Below are positions 1 through 6,642 of a stretch of 8,370 nt of DNA, in pieces (positions within the stretch are counted from its first letter, which is position 1; each line of letters begins with the position of its first letter). The stretch spans positions 1 through 8,370 of the forward strand of contig JAILOC010000115.1 in assembly GCA_024691045.1 (NCBI GenBank). The letters are read 5' to 3'. The stretch is from Lachnospiraceae bacterium. Lineage in GTDB: Bacteria; Bacillota_A; Clostridia; Lachnospirales; Lachnospiraceae. The translations under genes were made by a program, and so were the position numbers. The notes below the pieces were generated by a model. The model was given only the letters and a program-made list of their open reading frames with translations. It was not told the origin of the DNA and did not search any database.

Positions 1-143
1 GTGATCCTGGAATACTTGGGATCCGCGGTAACTCCGGCGGTGATGCTCTCAATATTATATCCTCTTCTGGAAAAAAGACCGGAGATCCTGCTCAGAACTC
101 CCGAATTGTTGTCAGCAAGAAGCTGAAGAACTACTTTCTGCAT
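1..143 (-). CDS. Second acetolactate synthase small subunit (ACT domain), 5' part only
   Basis: Only the first 47 residues are inside the window; the gene continues past the left edge. The translation is a clear N-terminal ACT domain of the IlvN/IlvH family: the effector-loop segment DNNSGVLS (residues 11-18), then SGLFSRRGYNIESI (21-34) and a TADP stretch (39-42). In this family the ACT domain binds valine at the dimer interface and passes feedback inhibition to the catalytic subunit. The Asn and Gly that line the valine site in E. coli IlvH (N11, G14, N29) appear to be kept here as N12, G15 and N30. The ATG at 143 is preceded by AAGGA (151-155), 7 nt upstream, which supports the start. It follows a complete ilvN and differs from it: about 20 of 37 aligned ACT residues are identical, so it is not a recent copy. 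Total length, and whether a second regulatory domain is present, cannot be seen. A stand-alone ACT-domain regulator is the main alternative. Confidence 0.85.
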   Translation of the reverse strand, partial: MQKVVLQLLADNNSGVLSRISGLFSRRGYNIESITAGVTADPKYSRI

Positions 144-185
144 ATTTTTTTCCTTCAAAAATAATGTAAAACCGTAACTTTAAAT

Positions 186-214
186 ACTTTACCGCTTTAC
201 TATAGTAATGTCAA
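186..214 (-). promoter_or_regulatory. Candidate sigma-70/SigA promoter for the second ilvN-like gene
   Basis: On the minus strand there is a perfect -35 hexamer TTGACA (209-214), a 17-bp spacer, and a -10 of TAAAGT (186-191; 4 of 6 consensus positions). Transcription would start near 179, giving a leader of about 36 nt before the ATG at 143. It lies just after the ilvN stop codon, so the second small-subunit gene could be transcribed apart from ilvBN. This is inferred from sequence match only. Confidence 0.6.
197..208. promoter_or_regulatory. Perfect 12-bp palindrome inside the promoter spacer, possible operator
   Basis: TTACTATAGTAA equals its own reverse complement and fills the spacer right next to the -35 hexamer of the promoter at 186-214. 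A dimeric repressor bound there would block RNA polymerase. The regulator is not identifiable from the window, and an AT-rich 12-bp palindrome can arise by chance. Confidence 0.35.
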
Positions 215-227
215 CGACCTTATTTAA

Positions 228-725
228 TCAGTTTGTCTCATTTTCGGAGCATTTTGCAAGAGCAAGGGTTCCGGTGCGTGCTACTTCGACTATGGATACC
301 GAACGGAACATCTCAAGAAGGAGCTTGATCCTCTCGGGAGAAGCACAGATCTGGATCATCATATAGTGAAGGCTGAGATCCACAATCTCCGCTTTCATCA
401 CATCACAGATCTCCATGATCTCCTGACGGTTATTCTTGTTATATTTTACCTTCATGAGCATGAGTTCCCTGGATACGCACTGTGACTCGGTGAAGGTCTT
501 GACCTTGATGACATCGAGCTTTTTATTGAGCTGCTTTTCGATCTGCTCAAGAGTTCTCTCATCTCCGGATGAAACGATGGTCATCGAAGATACGGTGGGA
601 TCGTCCGTCTCACCTACCGCGAGTGAATCGATATTAAAATTCCTACGGGAAAAGAGTCCGCTTACCTTGCTAAGGACACCGGCTCTGTTTTCAACATTTA
701 CTGAATAGATTCTTTTATCTTTCAT
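228..725 (-). CDS. ilvN: Acetolactate synthase, regulatory small subunit
   Basis: This is the regulatory subunit of acetohydroxyacid synthase. It activates the ThDP-dependent large subunit and makes it sensitive to valine in the cytoplasmic complex. The protein is 165 residues, the usual size (E. coli IlvH is 163). Residues 6-75 form the N-terminal ACT domain (VENRAGVLSKVSGLFSRR at 11-28, DDPT near 41-44, LEQIEKQLNKK at 59-69), and about 84-160 form the C-terminal regulatory domain (SRELMLMKV, then IVEVARTG). The valine-site Asn, Gly and Asn of E. coli IlvH correspond to N13, G16 and N31; the Gly two residues before the last Asn is replaced by Asn (RRNFNI). The start at 725 is chosen because GAGGTT (729-734) sits just upstream. 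An in-frame ATG at 755 has no Shine-Dalgarno sequence and would add ten residues unlike the family. It lies 68 nt after ilvB with no terminator between, so co-transcription is likely. Confidence 0.95.
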   Translation of the reverse strand: MKDKRIYSVNVENRAGVLSKVSGLFSRRNFNIDSLAVGETDDPTVSSMTIVSSGDERTLEQIEKQLNKKLDVIKVKTFTESQCVSRELMLMKVKYNKNNRQEIMEICDVMKAEIVDLSLHYMMIQICASPERIKLLLEMFRSVSIVEVARTGTLALAKCSENETN

Positions 726-728
726 ATC

Positions 729-734
729 AACCTC
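729..734 (-). promoter_or_regulatory. Ribosome binding site that sets the ilvN start
   Basis: On the minus strand GAGGTT precedes the ATG at 725, with 5 nt between GAGG and the start codon. It favours this start over the in-frame ATG at 755, which has no purine-rich site upstream. Confidence 0.75.
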
Positions 735-793
735 AGTTTTACCGCTGTGCGGCATATTTACAGACAGTCAGTTTAACACAAAAGCTTCCCGGA

Positions 794-2419
794 TCATTCG
801 GGCTTAACGACATCCTTGGGATCTACGATGCATTCAAGAAGGACATTCTTCTTGTCATTAAGGAATTTCTTGATGACAGCTTTGGAATCCTTCATATTCT
901 CAAGTCTGAGATAGTCAAATCCGTAAGCCTTCGCGATATGCTCAAGATCGGGATCTCCGTCAAGCTTGACCATCGAATATGAGTCATCATAGGTGTAATG
1001 CTGATATTCACGTACCATGCCCAGATAACCGTTTCTGAGAACAACTATCTTGGCCTGGACATCATGCTGGACGAAGGTTGCAAGCTCGCACATGGACATC
1101 TGGAATCCGCCGTCACCGCAGACAGCAACGGTCTGACGTTTGGGAGCTGCTATCTTGGCACCGAGTGCGGCGGGGATGGCATATCCCATTGTTCCCATAC
1201 CGCCGCTCGTGAGCATTCTTCCTTTTCCGATGACTATATTGGCACAGGACCAGATCTGGTTCTGACCTACATCAGCAACATAAATGCTTCCGTCGATCAT
1301 ATCGGTCGTAAGCTGTTTGACGAACTCTGCGGGATCGACATATTTGGACGAAGGGTTTCTGTTAGGCTTAAATGCCTTCTTTGCTGCGGTAAGCTCCTTG
1401 ACCCATGCACTGTAATCCCCGTCGATATCGGATGCGGTAAGCTCTTCGAGTATTGCCTCTGCATCGCCTACAAGCGGAATCGTGGAAAGTGCATTCTTGC
1501 CGATCTCTGCGGGATCGACATCCATATGTATCAGGGTCTTGTTGCCGTTGCTGATAAGTTCGGGTCTGTTGACCGCACGGTCAGCAACCCTTGCCCCGAT
1601 CATGATGATAACATCGGCATCGTTCATAGCTTTATTGGCATAGGGCTTTCCGTTATTTCCGACCATTCCGAAATAAAGGGGATGAGCGGTCGGAAGAACT
1701 CCGATACCCATCATTGTTGAAACAACGGGAATATTCTTCTCTTCCGCGAATTTCTGAAGCTCATCATCGGCATTTGCAAGGAACACTCCTCCGCCCGCAC
1801 AGATAATGGGCTTCTTAGCTCCCTTAAGCTCCTTGATGACCTTCTTTATCTGGGCCGCATTTCCCTTAAAAGTAGGCTTATATGTTCTGAGATTAACCTC
1901 ATCGGGATAATGGAAATTCTTAAGTGCCTGATTCTGGATATCAATGGGCACATCGATGAGAACCGGTCCCTTTCTTCCTGTGGATGCGATATAGAAGGCT
2001 TCCTTCATTATCCTCGGAATATCCTGTGCATCCTTGACAAGGTATGAATACTTAACAAATGATTCAACCGCACCGGTAATGTCTGCTTCCTGGAAAACGT
2101 CGGATCCGAGAAGCTCGGAATTAACCTGTCCGGTGATTATGATCATGGGAATGGAATCGGCAAACGCAGTTGCGATACCTGTGATGACATTGGTTGCACC
2201 CGGGCCGCTCGTTACGGCACATACACCGGGCTTTCCGGAAATACGCGCTTCACCGCTTGCCATATGTGCAGCATTCTGCTCGGTACGCACCAGCACAGTC
2301 CTGATATCAGAATCAAGTATACTGTTATAAAAAGGGCATATAGCCACACCGGGATAACCGTATACGTTCTTTACTCCCTCGAGTTCAAGACATTTTACTA
2401 TTGCATCTGCACCTATCAT
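794..2419 (-). CDS. ilvB: Acetolactate synthase, catalytic large subunit (divergent form)
   Basis: This ThDP-dependent enzyme condenses two pyruvates to 2-acetolactate (valine and leucine route) or pyruvate with 2-ketobutyrate (isoleucine route). The protein has 541 residues, slightly short for the family. The N-terminal PYR domain carries the cofactor-activating glutamate at E47 (RTEQNAAH) and the SGPGATN loop (71-77). The pocket residues Q110 (VFQEAD) and K123 are kept. The central domain is about 190-345, with R281 of the VADR motif. The C-terminal ThDP domain has GDG at 435-437 and the paired Mg2+ ligand N463, in LRNG rather than the usual NN. Several pocket positions are unusual: the GYPGG motif reads GYPGV (21-25), the usual MHG reads NNG (255-257), FDDR reads VADR, and the Trp of MVRQWQ is Tyr (Y472 in MVREYQ). 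The start has a strong GGAGGTGA site (2426-2433). ilvN directly downstream supports a biosynthetic synthase rather than a catabolic one or another ThDP decarboxylase. Confidence 0.93.
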   Translation of the reverse strand: MIGADAIVKCLELEGVKNVYGYPGVAICPFYNSILDSDIRTVLVRTEQNAAHMASGEARISGKPGVCAVTSGPGATNVITGIATAFADSIPMIIITGQVNSELLGSDVFQEADITGAVESFVKYSYLVKDAQDIPRIMKEAFYIASTGRKGPVLIDVPIDIQNQALKNFHYPDEVNLRTYKPTFKGNAAQIKKVIKELKGAKKPIICAGGGVFLANADDELQKFAEEKNIPVVSTMMGIGVLPTAHPLYFGMVGNNGKPYANKAMNDADVIIMIGARVADRAVNRPELISNGNKTLIHMDVDPAEIGKNALSTIPLVGDAEAILEELTASDIDGDYSAWVKELTAAKKAFKPNRNPSSKYVDPAEFVKQLTTDMIDGSIYVADVGQNQIWSCANIVIGKGRMLTSGGMGTMGYAIPAALGAKIAAPKRQTVAVCGDGGFQMSMCELATFVQHDVQAKIVVLRNGYLGMVREYQHYTYDDSYSMVKLDGDPDLEHIAKAYGFDYLRLENMKDSKAVIKKFLNDKKNVLLECIVDPKDVVKPE

Positions 2420-2425
2420 GGGGCA

Positions 2426-2433
2426 TCACCTCC
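2426..2433 (-). promoter_or_regulatory. Strong ribosome binding site of ilvB
   Basis: GGAGGTGA on the minus strand is a near-perfect anti-16S match, with 9 nt from GGAGG to the ATG at 2419. Its last bases overlap another ATG at 2426, which is out of frame and too close to the site to be used. Confidence 0.85.
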
Positions 2434-2444
2434 AAAACTATTTG

Positions 2445-2469
2445 AAACAGGGGGACGATTCCGCTGTTT
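2445..2469. repeat. Hairpin in the metH-ilvB gap, terminator-like on the plus strand
   Basis: Arms AAACAG (2445-2450) and CTGTTT (2464-2469) pair. After one mismatch the inner stem continues with GGGA (2452-2455) against TTCC (2459-2462) around a 3-nt loop. Read on the plus strand it runs into TTTTTCTTCT, like an intrinsic terminator facing away from all genes here; one inner pair is G-U in plus RNA but A-C in minus RNA. In the minus-strand transcript it would be a weak hairpin in the leader between metH and ilvB, about 11 nt upstream of the ilvB ribosome binding site. Its function is unknown. The rest of this 99-nt gap shows no convincing promoter. Confidence 0.35.
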
Positions 2470-2518
2470 TTCTTCTCTAATTATTCAAGTGAACATAAAA
2501 AGTCCGGATACTCTCTGC

Positions 2519-5023
2519 TTATTCGGAAATTCCAAGTAATTCTTTTGCAACCTTAACAGCTTCGGCAGCATCCTTGGAATATCCGTCAGCACCTATCTCC
2601 TGTGCATACTCTTCGGTAACACAGGCGCCGCCTACCATCACCTTTATATCAAGACCTTTCTGTTTAACAAGTTCAATGGATTCCTTCATATGGATCATTG
2701 TCGTTGTCATCAGTGCGGAAAGACATATGATCTTCGAACCGGTCTCTTCCGCTTTTGCGACGATATCTTCCGCTTTGATATCCTTGCCCATGTCGATCAC
2801 GTTAAATCCGTAATTGCCGAGCATCATTGCGACAAGATTTTTTCCGATGTCATGGATATCACCTTCGACAGTAGCGATAACGACCGAAGGAGCATCCTCG
2901 GAAGATCCGCTGCCCTTAAGTTCGGGTTCGATCACCGCAATGGCACTCTTCATGCTCTCGGCGGATGATATCAGCTGAGGAAGGAAATACTTGCCGGAGT
3001 TAAAGAATGCACCGACCTGATTGATCGCAGGGATAAGGCAGTCATTGAGAATATCCGCAGCCTTCTCCCCCTTTTCTAGAGCAGCCTTGGCGGCAGCAGG
3101 CGCGGCATTTCTGTTTCCTCCAACCACAGCCTTATATACGTCCCTGAGACCATCGGGAACCTTATCAAGCATTTCGTCACCCGAAGACTTTTTGGGTGCA
3201 GTACCGGTATCGGATGCGTTAGAAGCTGCTGCCTTCAAAAGTTCCTCTTTTGCTTCCCTTGCTTCCTTAAGTCTTCCCGCGGTTTCAATGTATGCTATAT
3301 CGCTTTCGGGCTTGTTCAAAAGAAGGTCTGTAGCTCTTGCAGCGGCAACCAGAAGCTCCTGTCCGGGATTGGATATCGCCATTGTGAGACCGTTAGCAAT
3401 CGCAAGAGTAAGGAATGCGGAATTAACATAGCTTCTTTCGGGAAGACCGAAGGAGATATTGGACAGTCCCGTTATGGTTGCGAATCCGTTATCGTGGGCA
3501 TATTTTATGGTCTCAAGAGTCTTGACGCCCTGACTCTGGTCCGCACCTACAGTCTGAACAAGTCCGTCAACAACGATGTTGTCCTTATTAAGTCCCAGCT
3601 CAACGGCTCTATTATATATGATGTCTATTATCTCTTTCTTTTCATCAAGGTCCTTGGGAAGACCTTTCTCAGAAAGGGGTAAAAGAATGAACACTGCACC
3701 GTATTTGGCAACTGTGGGAAGAAGTCTTTCAAACTTCGCAGGCTCGAGTGATACCGAATTGACCAGTGCCCTTCCGGGATAATGTCTGAGCGCAGCTTCA
3801 AGTATCTCGGGTGAACTTGAATCAAGGCACAAAGGAAGGCTCGTTGCCTGGGTCACTTCATCGATGACACGGAGCATCATGGCTCCCTCATCAATACCGC
3901 CCATACCGACGTTTATATCGAGAACTCCCGCACCGTTTTCTTCCTGTTCGGCAGCGAACTGTAATATACGGTCGGTATTTCCCTCACGTAGTTCAGCCTG
4001 AAGGGCTTTCTTACCGGTAGGATTAATACGCTCTCCGACAATGATGAATCTTCCGTCCAATCCGAAGGAAAGCGTCTTTCTTTCACTTGAAAGATATCTG
4101 ATCCCGTCCTGTCTGTAAGCATTTCGTCTGACAGGTCCGCGTCCGAATCTCTTATTAATGGCTGAAATGAATTCGGGAGTTGTTCCGCAGCATCCGCCGA
4201 TTATCTGGGCACCCGCATTAACAAGAACCTCCATCTCGGATGCGAAAGTATCGGCATCCATCTTATAAACCGTCTTATTGTTCTCATCCAGCTCGGGAAG
4301 ACCTGCATTAGGCTTTGCAATAATGGGTATCCTTGTATTTGCAGCCATATCGGAAACAATCGAAACCATCTGCGCGGGACCGGTTGAACAGTTGACACCG
4401 ACTGCATCGGCACCGAGGCTTTCACAGACAACTGCACCCGTCACGGCATCTGTTCCGAAAAGTGTCCTTCCGCTTGCTTCAAATGTCAAGGTGACGATTA
4501 TCGGAAGCTCCGTGGTCTCTTTGGCGGCGATCAGAGCAGCTCTTGTTTCCGCAAGGCTCATCATGGTCTCGACAACCAGAATGTCACAGCCGTATTTTTC
4601 GAGCAGCTTTATCTGCTGCTTATAAACATCTATAAGATCCTCAAGCTCAAGATTTCCCATCGGCTTAAGCTGACGTCCGGTCATGGTTATATCGCCGGCT
4701 ACAAGAACCTTCCTGTCCTTACATTCGGACGCTGCCTGTTTAGAAATGTTTACAAGAGTTTTGATCAGATATTCCTGTTCATTCTCAAGACCGTACTCGG
4801 CGAGCTTGATGGAATTTGCCGTAAATGTTGGAGCATAAAGGATATCGGAGCCAGCGGAAATAAATCTTCTCTGCAGGTCAAGCATGGTATCCGGATTCTC
4901 GGATACCCACTTTTCGGTACATACTCCTCCGGGCATTCCGGCTTTGGCAAGATTGGTACCGGTCGCACCGTCAAGATATACTATTTTGTCCTTAACGAAC
5001 TCTCGGAATTCCTGTTTGGTCAT
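2519..5023 (-). CDS. metH: Cobalamin-dependent methionine synthase lacking the activation domain
   Basis: The enzyme transfers a methyl group from methyltetrahydrofolate through cob(I)alamin to homocysteine, giving methionine in the cytoplasm. Its 834 residues show three modules. The homocysteine/Zn domain is about 1-295: DGATGTNL (18-25), with Zn ligands C212 (VNCSTGP) and C278, C279 (GGCCGTTPE). The pterin-binding domain is about 320-585: GERINPTGKK (330-339), LDINVG (368-373), CLDSSSPE (399-406). After an Ala/Ser/Lys-rich linker (about 586-618) comes the cobalamin module: the cap helices (about 619-702, with YFLPQLISSAESM) and the B12-binding fold with GDIHDIG (721-727), where H724 is the expected lower axial ligand. 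The protein ends right after the B12 fold, so the AdoMet-binding reactivation domain of the roughly 1,220-residue E. coli enzyme is missing. Shorter forms like this are usual in Firmicutes, where a separate protein is expected to do the reactivation. No clear Shine-Dalgarno site precedes the ATG, but the N-terminus fits the family. Confidence 0.95.
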   Translation of the reverse strand: MTKQEFREFVKDKIVYLDGATGTNLAKAGMPGGVCTEKWVSENPDTMLDLQRRFISAGSDILYAPTFTANSIKLAEYGLENEQEYLIKTLVNISKQAASECKDRKVLVAGDITMTGRQLKPMGNLELEDLIDVYKQQIKLLEKYGCDILVVETMMSLAETRAALIAAKETTELPIIVTLTFEASGRTLFGTDAVTGAVVCESLGADAVGVNCSTGPAQMVSIVSDMAANTRIPIIAKPNAGLPELDENNKTVYKMDADTFASEMEVLVNAGAQIIGGCCGTTPEFISAINKRFGRGPVRRNAYRQDGIRYLSSERKTLSFGLDGRFIIVGERINPTGKKALQAELREGNTDRILQFAAEQEENGAGVLDINVGMGGIDEGAMMLRVIDEVTQATSLPLCLDSSSPEILEAALRHYPGRALVNSVSLEPAKFERLLPTVAKYGAVFILLPLSEKGLPKDLDEKKEIIDIIYNRAVELGLNKDNIVVDGLVQTVGADQSQGVKTLETIKYAHDNGFATITGLSNISFGLPERSYVNSAFLTLAIANGLTMAISNPGQELLVAAARATDLLLNKPESDIAYIETAGRLKEAREAKEELLKAAASNASDTGTAPKKSSGDEMLDKVPDGLRDVYKAVVGGNRNAAPAAAKAALEKGEKAADILNDCLIPAINQVGAFFNSGKYFLPQLISSAESMKSAIAVIEPELKGSGSSEDAPSVVIATVEGDIHDIGKNLVAMMLGNYGFNVIDMGKDIKAEDIVAKAEETGSKIICLSALMTTTMIHMKESIELVKQKGLDIKVMVGGACVTEEYAQEIGADGYSKDAAEAVKVAKELLGISE

Positions 5024-5072
5024 AATGCATATATTTTATTACATTTACGTCAAAATATGAATAGTATAAATT

Positions 5073-5165
5073 GAAAAACGGGCTTCTGCACTATATATTA
5101 CAACACGCACACACTCCCGTTTCCACCAGAGTGCGCTTATGTAATATATAATGCAGAAGCCCGTT
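5073..5165 (-). terminator. Very long hairpin terminator after gltA (89-nt inverted repeat)
   Basis: Arms 5077-5102 and 5140-5165 form a 26-bp stem. The single DNA mismatch (5091 against 5151) becomes a G-U pair in minus-strand RNA and an A-C mismatch in plus-strand RNA, so the stem is complete only in the transcript made from gltA. The outer stem is GC-rich (ACGGGCTTCTGC) and is followed on the minus strand by a short U-run (5074-5078), as in an intrinsic terminator. The inner part of the stem is AT-rich. The 37-nt loop holds a second small stem, CACTC (5112-5116) with GAGTG (5129-5133). It begins 9 nt after the gltA stop codon. It is much longer than a usual terminator, so a small palindromic repeat element with terminator activity is an alternative. 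Confidence 0.75.
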
Positions 5166-5174
5166 GCTTAAGAT

Positions 5175-6566
5175 TTAACGATCTTCTATAGGCTTATATG
5201 CAGTGTGTTCACCGACATATTTGAATGCGGGACGGACGATCTTGCCGCCGTTAACGATCTCCTCGAGACGATGAGCACTCCAGCCCGACATTCTCGCGAT
5301 TGCGAAAAGAGGTGTGAAGAGCTCCTCGGGGATGCCGAGCATGCTGTAAACAAGTCCGCTGTAGAAGTCTACATTAGCACATACAGGCTTAAGAATGCCC
5401 TTGTTCTCGGTGATGAGCTTCTTGGCAATTCTCTCTACCCTGTCGTAGAACTCAAATTCCGCAACGAGTCCCTTTTCAACAGCGAGGGTTCTTGCATACT
5501 CCTTGAGAAGAACCTCTCTGGGATCAGAAAGCGTATATACCGCATGTCCTATACCGTAGATAAGTCCGGCACCGTCAAATGCCTTCTTATCAAGGATCTT
5601 CTTGAGGTAAACTTCGATCTCAGCCTCATCCTCAAGATTTGCGATGTTCTCTTTAAGATTTCTGAACATCTCCTGAACCTTAAGGTTAGCACCGCCGTGC
5701 TTGGGACCCTTAAGGGATCCGATGGAAGCCGCGGTCGAAGAATATGTATCCGTACCTGAAGAAGTAACAACATGTGTGGTGAATGTAGAATTGTTACCGC
5801 CGCCGTGATCGGCATGTACCATAAGAGCGATATCCAGAACCTTGGCTTCAAGCTCGGTGTAATGACCGTCCGGTCTGAGCATCTGAAGAATATTTTCCGA
5901 AAGTGACAGATCCTTCTTGGGATTCCTGATAATAAGAGCATCATCCTTCCTGAAGTGCATATAGGAATGATATGAATATACTGCGATAAGGGGCAGCTTA
6001 TTGATCAGCTCCAGGGACTGTCTGAGAACATTCTCGGATGAGATATCGTCCGGTCTGGGATCGTAGGTATAAAGTGTAAGAACGCATCTTTGAAGGGCAT
6101 TCATGATATTTCCGTTGGATGCCTTCATGACAACGTCACGAACAAATCTCGCACCCAGCTCCTGAAGAGAACTTGATACGTGAAGATAAGCTTCAAGTTC
6201 CTTTCTGTTGGGAAGGTGTCCGAAAAGAAGGAGGAATGAAACCTCTTCAAATCCATGGATCCTGTCACCGAGATTGTTCACGATGTCCATTACATTGATA
6301 CCCTGATAATAGAGCCTTCCGTCACAGGGAACCTTGTCTCCGTCAACAATATCAAAAGCTACGACATCCGAAACCTCAGTAAGTCCGGTGAGCACACCCT
6401 TACCGTTGGAATCGCGAAGACCGCGCTTAACGTCATATTCGACGTAAAGATTATTATCTATCTTCGGAACATGATGAAGCTCAGAGATAAGCATATCAAC
6501 GTCGGGCTTGATCTCATCCATCTCCAGAAGATCCGGCATTTCAATTTTATCTTTCTCTTCGTACAT
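5175..6566 (-). CDS. gltA: Citrate synthase, Si type
   Basis: It condenses oxaloacetate and acetyl-CoA to citrate; in an anaerobe this mainly feeds 2-oxoglutarate and glutamate synthesis. The protein has 463 residues, longer than most bacterial forms (about 370-430), with an acidic N-terminal extension of about 40 residues (MYEEKDKIEMPDLLEMDE). Catalytic residues are visible: H254 in HADHGGGNNSTFT, H290 in GPKHGGAN and D400 in CANVDFYSG. The oxaloacetate-binding segment GIGHAVYTLSDPR (338-350) has H341 and R350. The start at 6566 follows GGAGGG (6571-6576) at 4 nt. It appears to be a single-gene unit: it has its own candidate promoter after the trp terminator and its own strong terminator. 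No aconitase or isocitrate dehydrogenase gene adjoins it in this window. A 2-methylcitrate synthase cannot be excluded from sequence alone, but no propionate genes are nearby. Confidence 0.93.
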   Translation of the reverse strand: MYEEKDKIEMPDLLEMDEIKPDVDMLISELHHVPKIDNNLYVEYDVKRGLRDSNGKGVLTGLTEVSDVVAFDIVDGDKVPCDGRLYYQGINVMDIVNNLGDRIHGFEEVSFLLLFGHLPNRKELEAYLHVSSSLQELGARFVRDVVMKASNGNIMNALQRCVLTLYTYDPRPDDISSENVLRQSLELINKLPLIAVYSYHSYMHFRKDDALIIRNPKKDLSLSENILQMLRPDGHYTELEAKVLDIALMVHADHGGGNNSTFTTHVVTSSGTDTYSSTAASIGSLKGPKHGGANLKVQEMFRNLKENIANLEDEAEIEVYLKKILDKKAFDGAGLIYGIGHAVYTLSDPREVLLKEYARTLAVEKGLVAEFEFYDRVERIAKKLITENKGILKPVCANVDFYSGLVYSMLGIPEELFTPLFAIARMSGWSAHRLEEIVNGGKIVRPAFKYVGEHTAYKPIEDR

Positions 6567-6570
6567 AACA

Positions 6571-6576
6571 CCCTCC
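6571..6576 (-). promoter_or_regulatory. Ribosome binding site of gltA, against a hairpin
   Basis: GGAGGG on the minus strand lies 4 nt before the ATG at 6566. The base immediately upstream (6577) is the last base of the 9-bp inverted repeat at 6577-6603, so folding of the leader could affect ribosome access. Confidence 0.75.
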
Positions 6577-6603
6577 GGTACAGTTATTATGTAAAACTGT
6601 ACC
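6577..6603 (-). promoter_or_regulatory. Perfect 9-bp inverted repeat in the gltA leader, operator or RNA hairpin
   Basis: GGTACAGTT (6577-6585) and AACTGTACC (6595-6603) are exact reverse complements separated by 9 nt. If transcription starts near 6607, the repeat begins about 4 nt into the mRNA and ends exactly where GGAGGG begins. It could be an operator just downstream of the promoter for a dimeric regulator, or a 5' stem-loop that controls mRNA stability or ribosome binding. The sequence does not decide between these. Confidence 0.5.
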
Positions 6604-6613
6604 CATGTATCTA

Positions 6614-6642
6614 TGTATACAACATTAGATATAAAAAAGCAA
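6614..6642 (-). promoter_or_regulatory. Candidate gltA promoter
   Basis: On the minus strand the -10 candidate is TATACA (6614-6619; 4 of 6 consensus positions). A 17-bp AT-rich spacer separates it from a weak -35, TTGCTT (6637-6642). The -35 sits right after the U-tract of the trp terminator, which leaves about 40 nt of leader before gltA. The match is modest. Confidence 0.35.

Noticed and set aside
726..755. Upstream ATG start for ilvN at 755
   Set aside because: It lacks a ribosome binding site and adds ten residues not seen in the family; the ATG at 725 has GAGGTT.
998..1720. Plus-strand open frame of 240 codons inside ilvB
   Set aside because: It is fully antisense to a strongly supported gene, Cys- and Gly-rich without recognisable motifs, and has no ribosome binding site that I can see.
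2420..2518. T-box, leader-peptide attenuator or riboswitch ahead of ilvB
   Set aside because: The gap is only 99 nt. It has no T-box motif and no leader peptide rich in Val, Leu or Ile; the only short ATG frame seen codes three residues.
3021..3431. Plus-strand open frame of 136 codons inside metH
   Set aside because: Antisense shadow. Its Ala/Ser-rich composition mirrors the Ala/Ser linker and cap region of MetH.
5205..5759. Plus-strand open frame of 184 codons inside gltA
   Set aside because: Antisense to the conserved catalytic part of citrate synthase, with no domain recognised.
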